Assembly: GCA_021793215.1 (NCBI GenBank)
Contig: JAJYTE010000011.1
Location: 1-59,502 of the forward strand
Direction of reading: 5' to 3'
DNA length: 59,502 nucleotides
Source: Bacillota bacterium
GTDB lineage: Bacteria > Bacillota > Sulfobacillia > JAJZYS01 > JAJYTV01
In this document: positions 53,811-59,502 of the stretch, one piece after another
How the letters are laid out: every line of letters begins with the position of its first letter
Position numbering within the stretch: position 1 is the first letter of the stretch
Program-made: the position numbers and the translations under genes
The notes under the pieces: generated by a model
The model's input: the letters and a program-made list of their open reading frames with translations, nothing else
What the model was told of the DNA's origin: nothing
The model's database searches: none

Positions 53811-55097
53811 GTGGACGCGAGAGCGAAGTACGCGCGGTACGTCACGACGAGTTTCACCAGCGGTCTCGAGCCGATCATCTTCGACCACGCGCAGGGCGCC
53901 CATGTCTTCGACTCGGACGGCAGGCGTTACATCGACTGCTTCTCCGGCATCTCCGTCGTGAACGCAGGACACGTCCACCCGAAGGTGCGCGACGCCGCCA
54001 AGGCGCAGATCGACCGGTTGATCCACGCAAGCTCCTACTCCTACTACGTGCAGCCGGTCGCGGACCTCGCGGAGCGCCTCGCCGACGCGACGCCGGGCAG
54101 GCTGCAGAAAACCTTCTTCGGCAGTAGCGGCGCCGAGGGAATCGAGGCGGCGCTGCGAATGGCCAAGGCCTTCACCGGCCGCCACGAGTTCATCGCGCTC
54201 GAGCGCAGCTTCCATGGCCGCTCGGTCGCGACGCTGAGCATCACCGGCAACATGTCGCGCAAGACGCGCGGCGGACCCTACCTGAGCGGCGTCGCCTTCG
54301 CGCCCGCCCCCTACCCCTATCGCTCGCGCTTCGGAACCGACCCGGAGAGGGTGTCGGAGCAGGCGGCAGCCGCCGTCGAGGACGTCATCAGGTTCCAGAC
54401 GAGCGGCGACGTCGCAGCCTTCATCGCGGAGCCGGTGATGGGCGAAGGCGGGATCATCGTGCCCCCGAAGAGCTACCTCCCCCGCGTCAAGGAAGTCCTC
54501 GACCGCTACGGCGTGCTGCTGATCGCCGACGAGGTGCAGTGCGGCTTCGGCCGCACCGGAAGACTGTTCGCCATCGAGCACTTCGGCGTCGAGCCGGACA
54601 TCCTCGTGGCCGCGAAGGGGATCGCGGACGGCTTCCCGCTCTGCGCGACCGTTGCCCGACCCGAGATCGCCGATGCGCTCCGTCCAGGGGAGCACCTCTC
54701 GACGTTCGGCGGCAATCCGGTATCCTGCGCCGCGGCGATCGCGAACCTCGAGGTGATGCACGAGGAGGACCTGCCTGGGCGCGCGCAGCGCCTGGGCGAC
54801 GCCGCCCTGCGCGCCCTGCAGGCGGAGACCGCCGACCTGGATGGGGTCGGCGAGGTGCGGGGCCTCGGCCTGATGATCGGCATCGAACTCGTTGCGAGCC
54901 GCGCTGGCAAGCAGCCGAACCCGCAGCTCGCGCAGGCGACGCGCGCGCGTTGCCGCGAGCAGGGCGTCCTGATCGGCGTCGGCGGGACCGACGGCAACGT
55001 GCTGCGCCTTCAGCCACCGCTCGTGATCGCCGAAGGCGACCTCGCGCAGTCCCTTGAGGTGGTCGTCTCCGGCATCCGCGCCCTCGCCGCCGGTTAG
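53811..55097 (+). CDS. Class III PLP-dependent aminotransferase
   Basis: The 428-residue aminotransferase shows the class III pattern. FFGSSGAEGIEAALRMAK is near 102, FHGRS near 143, and the cofactor Asp lies in LLIADEVQCGFGRTG (near 243). The PLP Lys is in LVAAKGIADGFPL (near 270), and FGGNPVSCAAA is near 300. It resembles alanine-glyoxylate aminotransferase 2 / 4-aminobutyrate aminotransferases; the amino donor cannot be told from sequence. GTG start with GGAGG 8 nt upstream. It is followed by a DmpA-type peptidase gene on the same strand after 59 nt, so peptide or amide breakdown feeding transamination is possible. Confidence 0.9.
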   Translation: MDARAKYARYVTTSFTSGLEPIIFDHAQGAHVFDSDGRRYIDCFSGISVVNAGHVHPKVRDAAKAQIDRLIHASSYSYYVQPVADLAERLADATPGRLQKTFFGSSGAEGIEAALRMAKAFTGRHEFIALERSFHGRSVATLSITGNMSRKTRGGPYLSGVAFAPAPYPYRSRFGTDPERVSEQAAAAVEDVIRFQTSGDVAAFIAEPVMGEGGIIVPPKSYLPRVKEVLDRYGVLLIADEVQCGFGRTGRLFAIEHFGVEPDILVAAKGIADGFPLCATVARPEIADALRPGEHLSTFGGNPVSCAAAIANLEVMHEEDLPGRAQRLGDAALRALQAETADLDGVGEVRGLGLMIGIELVASRAGKQPNPQLAQATRARCREQGVLIGVGGTDGNVLRLQPPLVIAEGDLAQSLEVVVSGIRALAAG

Positions 55098-55156
55098 CCT
55101 TCAGCGCCGACGCCCCGTTCCAGGACCCGAGGAAGGAAGCAGTGGGAGTTGTGGCC

Positions 55157-56278
55157 ATGACCGATCCCCACCTCTGCACGCCGTCCGGCGCGCCCCGGGC
55201 CCGCGCGCTCGGCATCCCATTCGACGGCAGTCCGGGCCGCTGGAACGCGATCACCGACGTTCCCGGTGTCGAAGTCGGGTACGAGACCCTGGTCATGGGC
55301 AACGACGTCCGCACGGGAGTGACCGCCATCCATCCGCGCGGGGCCGGCGGGGCCGGCGATCCCGTCACCGCGGGCTTCCACTCCCAGAACGGCAACGGAG
55401 AGATGACCGGCGTCTCCTGGATCGAGGAAACCGGCACGTTCTCCGGACCGGTCGCGATCACGAACACCCACGCGGTGGGCGTCGCGCACGCCGCGATTAT
55501 CTCCTGGACAGTGCGCCACCACCCGCGCCTCGCCGACATGTGGCTCCTGCCAGTCGCGGCGGAGACCTGGGACGGGTACCTGAGCGACGTGAACGGCCAC
55601 CACGTGACGGAGGACACGGTCCTTCGCGCGCTCGAGTCCGCCGCGTCCGGTCCGATCGAGGAGGGATCGGTGGGCGGCGGCACCGGCATGACCTGCTACG
55701 GCTTCAAGGGCGGCTCCGGCACCGCGTCGCGCGTCGTCCCCTACGGGGCCGGGCAGTTCACGGTCGGCGCGTTCGTGCAGGCGAACTTCGGCGCTCGCCA
55801 CGAACTGCGGATCGCCGGAGTGCCACTCGGCGCAGAGCTCCGCGCGGACGATCCCATGTCCGCCGAACCCATCCCGCCACCGGGCGCAGGTTCGGTCATC
55901 GCGGTCGTGGCGACGGACGCGCCGCTCCTCGGGCAGCAGTGCAAGGCGCTCGCCCGGCGTGCGACGCTGGGGATCGCCCGCACCGGCACGAGCGGCTCCC
56001 ACTTCTCGGGGGACCTCTTCCTCGCGTTCTCGACCGGGAACCCCGGAGCGATCACCCCGGGCGCCTGCGCGGACGACGGGCGCCTCGACGTCCTGCGCTT
56101 CGTGCGCTTTGGCCTCCTCGACCCGCTCTTCGAGGCCGCCGTGCAGTCCGTGGAGGAGGCGGTCCTGAACGCGCTCGTCGCGAACCGGGAGATGGTCGGC
56201 CGCCAGGGCCGCCGCGTCCCGGCCCTGCCGCGGGAGCAGGTCGCGCAGTTCATCGCCCAGAGGATTCGCCGGTCCTAG
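55157..56278 (+). CDS. DmpA/P1-family aminopeptidase
   Basis: The 373-residue enzyme belongs to the S58 (DmpA) Ntn-hydrolase family, which cleaves itself between a Gly and a Ser/Thr to form the active enzyme. Recognisable segments are WNAITDVPGVEVGY near 20, ITNTHAVGVAHAAI near 105 and GSVGGGTGMTCYGFKGGSGT near 175. DmpA-type cleavage sites fall within GSGTASR-like segments. Members are D-/L-aminopeptidases or beta-peptidases. The ATG has GGGAG 8 nt upstream; a GTG at 55142 is an alternative. Same-strand partner of the aminotransferase. Confidence 0.88.
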   Translation: MTDPHLCTPSGAPRARALGIPFDGSPGRWNAITDVPGVEVGYETLVMGNDVRTGVTAIHPRGAGGAGDPVTAGFHSQNGNGEMTGVSWIEETGTFSGPVAITNTHAVGVAHAAIISWTVRHHPRLADMWLLPVAAETWDGYLSDVNGHHVTEDTVLRALESAASGPIEEGSVGGGTGMTCYGFKGGSGTASRVVPYGAGQFTVGAFVQANFGARHELRIAGVPLGAELRADDPMSAEPIPPPGAGSVIAVVATDAPLLGQQCKALARRATLGIARTGTSGSHFSGDLFLAFSTGNPGAITPGACADDGRLDVLRFVRFGLLDPLFEAAVQSVEEAVLNALVANREMVGRQGRRVPALPREQVAQFIAQRIRRS

Positions 56279-56296
56279 GTGCGCTGCGCCCGTCGA

Positions 56297-57367
56297 CTAC
56301 TCCGCGAGCGCCTCGATCTCCAGCGCCACCCTGCGCCCAACCTCTTCGGTCGAGGCCGTTCCGCCGAGGTCGGCCGTGGTGACGCCCGCTGCGATCGTCC
56401 GCGAGATGGCCCGAAGGACCCTCTCCGCCCAGCGGCCGTGCCCGAGGTGATCGAGCAGCAGCGCGGCGGACCAGATCGCCGCCATCGGATTCGCAACGCC
56501 CTTCCCGGCGATGTCGGGGGCGGAGCCGTGCACCGGTTCGAATAGCGAGGGGCTCGCGCCGGTCGGGTCGATGTTCGCGCTCGCCGCGAGCCCCATGCCT
56601 CCGGCGATGCCGGCGCCGAGGTCGGTGAGGACATCCCCGTAGAGGTTCGAGGTGACGACGACTCCGAATCGCCCCGGGTCGCGCACGAAGAGCATCGCCG
56701 CCGCGTCGACGAGCAGGCTCTGGGTGGGCACGTCGGAGTAGTCCTCCGCCACCTCCATGAACACCCGGTCCCAGAAGACGCCGGAGTAGTTCATCGCGTT
56801 CCCTTTCGACACGCTCGTCAGGCTGCGTCCCGTTCTCCGGGCGAGGTCGAAGCCGTAGCGGATGATCCGCTCGCAGCCGACCCGCGAGAAGACCGATGTC
56901 TGCAGCGCCATCTCCCGCGTCGGGTCCCCTGGGAAGAGGAAGTCCCCCTTCCCGCTGTACTCGCCTTCCGTGTTCTCCCGCAGCACCAGCATGTCGATGT
57001 CCTGCGGTCTCCGGCCGGCGAGCGCCGTCGGCGCGCCGGGCAAAAGCCTCACCGGCCGCAGGTTGACGTAGAGGTCGAAGCCCTGGCGGATCGGCAGGAG
57101 GAGCCCCCAGAGCGTCACGTGGTCCGGCACCCTTGGATCCCCCACCGCTCCGAGCTGGATCGCGTCGAAGGACGCAAGGGTCTCGAGGGCGTCCTTCGGC
57201 ATCATCTCGCCCTTCGCGAGGTAGCGCTCCGTGCCCCAGTCGAACTCCTCAAACGCGAAGGACAGCTCCGGGCCCACGGCTGCCACGGCAGCCAGCGCAC
57301 GCAGCGCCTCGGCCGTCACCTCGCGCCCGATCCCGTCTCCCGGTATCACAGCGATGCGCTGCGTCAT
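56297..57367 (-). CDS. Tartrate / D-malate dehydrogenase (decarboxylating), isopropylmalate dehydrogenase family
   Basis: The 356-residue enzyme is a metal- and NAD-dependent decarboxylating dehydrogenase. It has PGDGIGREV near 9, FDWGTERYLAKGEMMP near 43, WGLLLPIRQGFDLYVNLRP near 87, RENTEGEYSGKGD near 128 and NLYGDVLTDLGAGIAGG near 240. The WGLLLPIRQ and ERYLAKGEMMP features favour the tartrate/D-malate dehydrogenase (TtuC/DmlA) group over LeuB. It overlaps the upstream flavin-binding protein gene by 4 nt (ATGA). It converges on the peptidase gene with an 18 nt gap. Confidence 0.88.
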   Translation of the reverse strand: MTQRIAVIPGDGIGREVTAEALRALAAVAAVGPELSFAFEEFDWGTERYLAKGEMMPKDALETLASFDAIQLGAVGDPRVPDHVTLWGLLLPIRQGFDLYVNLRPVRLLPGAPTALAGRRPQDIDMLVLRENTEGEYSGKGDFLFPGDPTREMALQTSVFSRVGCERIIRYGFDLARRTGRSLTSVSKGNAMNYSGVFWDRVFMEVAEDYSDVPTQSLLVDAAAMLFVRDPGRFGVVVTSNLYGDVLTDLGAGIAGGMGLAASANIDPTGASPSLFEPVHGSAPDIAGKGVANPMAAIWSAALLLDHLGHGRWAERVLRAISRTIAAGVTTADLGGTASTEEVGRRVALEIEALAE

Positions 57368-58053
57368 CGGTGCTCTCCCCGCGGTTCCTGGTCCTGGCTC
57401 GTGTGCGAAAAGCGCCGGTCCCGGCGCAGGTAGCCGGGGGTCGGGATGCCCTCGCGCAGCTCAGGATCCGGCTCGGGCGTCTCCGCCGCGAGACGCAGCG
57501 GCACGACGCCGGCCCACACGTCGAGGCCAAGGTCCTCCGGCCCATCCTTCACCGGTCCCGTGCGCGCCTTGGCGGACGCCTCGGTGATCGGAACGCGCAG
57601 CACGCGCGTCGAGCGGAGTTCCGCCGTGCTCGGCCCTCGCGCATCCGCCGAGCGGCCCGCGACGACATGCTCCACGAGCGCGTCGAGCGCCGTCCGCTTC
57701 TCCTGCTCGTCGGTGACTTCCTGCGCCACGCCGAAGACGACCGCGGACCTGTAGTTCATCGAATGGTTGTAGACGGAGCGCGCCAGCACGAGCCCGTCGA
57801 GCAGCGTCGCCGTCACGCAGACGGGCGAGCCTCCCGCGGCCCCAAGCATCGCCGACGCGGCCGCACCGTGCAGGTAGAGCGCGTCGGCGACGCGGGCGTG
57901 GACCGTCGGCAGAACCACAGGCTCCCCCTGGACCGTGAACCCGACGTGGCAGACGAGCGCCTCGTCCAAGATGGCGTAGATCGCGTCCCGGCTGTACTCA
58001 CCGCGCTCCGGGTGGCGGCGGACACGCGTCCGCTCGGACAACTCCCCATCCAT
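57364..58053 (-). CDS. Pyridoxamine 5'-phosphate oxidase-like flavin-binding protein
   Basis: The 229-residue protein belongs to the Pyridox_ox_2 (COG3467) split-barrel group. Features are ERGEYSRDAIYAILDEALVC near 16, HVGFTVQGEPVVLPT, YLHGAAASAML, and VCVTATLLDGLVLARS with SVYNHSMNYRSAVVFG near 95. These proteins bind flavin or haem and are often annotated as flavin-nucleotide-binding or nitroimidazole-resistance-like. The ATG has GGGAGG upstream. It is co-transcribed with the dehydrogenase gene; a functional link is unclear. Confidence 0.85.
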   Translation of the reverse strand: MDGELSERTRVRRHPERGEYSRDAIYAILDEALVCHVGFTVQGEPVVLPTVHARVADALYLHGAAASAMLGAAGGSPVCVTATLLDGLVLARSVYNHSMNYRSAVVFGVAQEVTDEQEKRTALDALVEHVVAGRSADARGPSTAELRSTRVLRVPITEASAKARTGPVKDGPEDLGLDVWAGVVPLRLAAETPEPDPELREGIPTPGYLRRDRRFSHTSQDQEPRGEHR

Positions 58054-58207
58054 CGACAGTCCTCCCTACGGCAGCGAAGCGCCGCTGCGGTGGATGGCTC
58101 CCTTGCCCCCACGCCCTCCCCGAATTCCTCCCCACCGCCCCCTCCTCCTGCGTGGGCGTCGGCGGTTCGGCGCACTCGTCCGGCCGCGAAGGAGGCGCGC
58201 CGCAGCG

Positions 58208-58222
58208 TGGGGAACTTCCCCA
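58208..58222. promoter_or_regulatory. Palindrome TGGGGAACTTCCCCA upstream of acuI
   Basis: The 15 bp palindrome has exact 7 bp arms around a central C, 20 nt before the TTG start and just upstream of the RBS. It lies in the divergent region between the flavin-binding protein gene and acuI, so it is a good operator candidate for either or both. Confidence 0.5.
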
Positions 58223-58241
58223 GCACAGGAGGTGGCCACGC

Positions 58242-59237
58242 TTGCCCGACACGTTTCGCGCCCTGCGCGTCGAGAAAGATCCGGAGCAGTTCCGATGCGG
58301 TTTCCAGGAGCTCGCGCCAAGCGACCTGCCCGCGGGGGAACTCCTCGTACGCGTCTCGTACTCCGGAGTGAACTACAAAGACGGACTCGCCAGCATCCCA
58401 AACGGCGCTGTCGTGCGCCGCTACCCGCTGATCCCGGGGATCGACCTGGCCGGAACCGTTGTCGCCTCGAGCGACAGCCGCTTCCGCGAAGGCGAGCGCG
58501 TGCTCGCCACCGGCTACGACCTCGGCGTCTCGCGCGACGGAGGCTTCGCGCAGTACGCGAGGATCCCCTCGGCCTGGGCGGTTCCACTGCCGACAGGCCT
58601 CACCGAGCGGCAGTCCATGGCGCTCGGCACCGCAGGGCTCACCGCAGCCCTCGCGATCGACCGCCTGGAGGCGAACGGACTCCGACCGGAGCAGGGTCCC
58701 GTGCTCGTCACCGGCGCGACGGGCGGCGTCGGGTCGATCGCGATCGCCCTCCTATCGCAGGCAGGCTACACGGTGGAGGCGAGCACGGGCAAGGCCTCCG
58801 AGCACGACTTCCTCAGGGCGCTCGGCGCGTCCCAGATCCTCTCGCGCGAAGACGTCGCGCCGGAGACGGTGCGACCGCTCGAGAAGCAGCGCTGGGCCGG
58901 GGCCATCGATCCGGTCGGCGGGCGCACGCTCGCCTTCGCGCTCTCGAGCCTCCTCTACGGCGGCTCGGTGGCACTCGTCGGGTTGACCGGCGGCGGCAGC
59001 TTCGCCGGCAGCGTCTTCCCCTTCATCCTGCGCGCAGGCAACCTCCTCGGAATCGACTCCGCCTACGTCGACATGCCGACGCGCGAGCGACTCTGGGGAA
59101 AGCTCGGGGCGCACCCTCTGCCCGCGCTCGAGGCGCAGATCGCACAGGAGGTCGCGTTCGACGACCTGCCCGCGGCCCTCGCGACGATCCTGAGGGGCGG
59201 CGTGCGCGGACGGATGGTCGTCCGTATCGGAGGCTAG
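58242..59237 (+). CDS. acuI: AcuI/YhdH-type quinone oxidoreductase (acrylyl-CoA reductase family)
   Basis: The 331-residue zinc-free MDR reductase matches the YhdH/AcuI family, which reduces acrylyl-CoA with NADPH. The N-terminal ALRVEKDPEQF, VSYSGVNYKDGLASI and YPLIPGIDLAGTV are characteristic. The nucleotide-binding TGATGGVGSIAIALL (near 156), GGSVALVGLTGG and FILRAGNLLGIDS follow. The family detoxifies acryloyl-CoA in DMSP or 3-hydroxypropionate metabolism. The TTG start has AGGAGGTG upstream. A palindrome lies before the RBS. Confidence 0.9.
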   Translation: MPDTFRALRVEKDPEQFRCGFQELAPSDLPAGELLVRVSYSGVNYKDGLASIPNGAVVRRYPLIPGIDLAGTVVASSDSRFREGERVLATGYDLGVSRDGGFAQYARIPSAWAVPLPTGLTERQSMALGTAGLTAALAIDRLEANGLRPEQGPVLVTGATGGVGSIAIALLSQAGYTVEASTGKASEHDFLRALGASQILSREDVAPETVRPLEKQRWAGAIDPVGGRTLAFALSSLLYGGSVALVGLTGGGSFAGSVFPFILRAGNLLGIDSAYVDMPTRERLWGKLGAHPLPALEAQIAQEVAFDDLPAALATILRGGVRGRMVVRIGG

Positions 59238-59279
59238 GGCCGGAAGCGGACGCCGGGGCTAGACCTTGTGCCATTGTCG

Positions 59280-59502
59280 CTACGCCCGCGGGTCTTCCGT
59301 CGGCCCCATACTCCGCAGGATCTGCTGCAGCACCTCGACTGACTCGCGGTTAGATGCACCGTAGCGGACGAACATCTCCATCCGGTGCGCGATCTCCGAT
59401 AGCAGCTCGACGCTCTGCCGGCTCGCGCTGCGGATCTGGTACACGCAGATCACGGGCGCCGAGCGCCACGGCACGACCACAGTGCGCGCGTCGCTGTCCT
59501 GC
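59280..59502 (-). CDS. C-terminal fragment of an unknown protein
   Basis: At the right edge a minus-strand frame stays open to the end and stops at 59280, giving at least 73 C-terminal residues. The end is helical and charged (RQSVELLSEIAHRMEMFVRY; SVEVLQQILRSMGPTE), preceded by hydrophobic VVVPWRSAPVICVYQI. The frame has good codon use. A GTG at 59480 could be a start, but the frame is open beyond it. I do not recognise the family. Confidence 0.55.
   Translation of the reverse strand, partial: QDSDARTVVVPWRSAPVICVYQIRSASRQSVELLSEIAHRMEMFVRYGASNRESVEVLQQILRSMGPTEDPRA

Overview
This is a 59.5 kb stretch of high-GC bacterial chromosome, densely packed with operons. I see no rRNA, tRNA, CRISPR array, insertion sequence, integrase or phage gene. 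Many genes start at TTG or GTG behind strong GGAGG-type ribosome binding sites. There is an S-box (SAM-I) riboswitch, and there are an mhqO-mhqD pair and a DUF1641/formate-dehydrogenase pair of the kind known from Bacilli. Together with cytochrome bd, acyl-CoA chemistry and a lipoprotein-type ABC binding protein, this suggests an aerobic or microaerobic high-GC Gram-positive-like (Terrabacteria) organism. The exact phylum cannot be fixed from the sequence.

Left arm (1-7424, minus strand). One run of genes encodes a GltD-like flavoprotein, the gamma, delta, alpha and beta subunits of a 2-oxoacid:acceptor oxidoreductase, a small methyltransferase, a fumarylacetoacetate-hydrolase-family protein and a GlcD-type FAD 2-hydroxyacid dehydrogenase that runs off the window edge. 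The set resembles five-subunit phenylglyoxylate dehydrogenase and could take a 2-hydroxyacid to a 2-oxoacid and then to an acyl-CoA. A 9+9 bp inverted repeat lies upstream.

Middle left (7795-20695). Here lie a hotdog thioesterase, a small membrane protein, an acyl-CoA dehydrogenase lacking the usual catalytic Glu, an L,D-transpeptidase, cytochrome bd (cydAB), an MFS transporter, a PiT-like permease, mhqO-mhqD, an SDR with an altered YxxxK motif, a KAS II-like enzyme and an alpha/beta hydrolase.

Centre (20780-30357, minus strand). A tightly overlapping ten-gene operon runs livK-livG-livF-livH-livM-tetR-KAS III-like-acyl-CoA ligase-hydrolase-hydrolase. It has a near-perfect sigma70-type promoter (TTGACA-16-TATAGT), and a 19 bp palindrome lies at the predicted transcription start. 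This looks like a self-contained uptake-and-activation system for an unknown organic acid or acyl compound, probably controlled by its own TetR protein. It is the best candidate here for an undescribed system.

Right half (30511-59502). This holds an enoyl-CoA hydratase, PepC, a large formate-dehydrogenase-like molybdoenzyme with DUF1641, and a hybrid kinase / receiver / HD-GYP signalling cluster. Further on are a DUF378 protein, a SIMPL-domain secreted protein, a large nitronate-monooxygenase-family enzyme, a REC-GAF-histidine kinase broken by a one-base frameshift, and an aldo/keto reductase. A SAM-riboswitch-controlled methionine operon (homocysteine methyltransferase/MTHFR fusion plus MetE) follows. 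The window ends with a class III aminotransferase, a DmpA-type peptidase, a tartrate/D-malate dehydrogenase, a flavin-binding protein, an AcuI-type reductase and the 3' end of an unknown gene.
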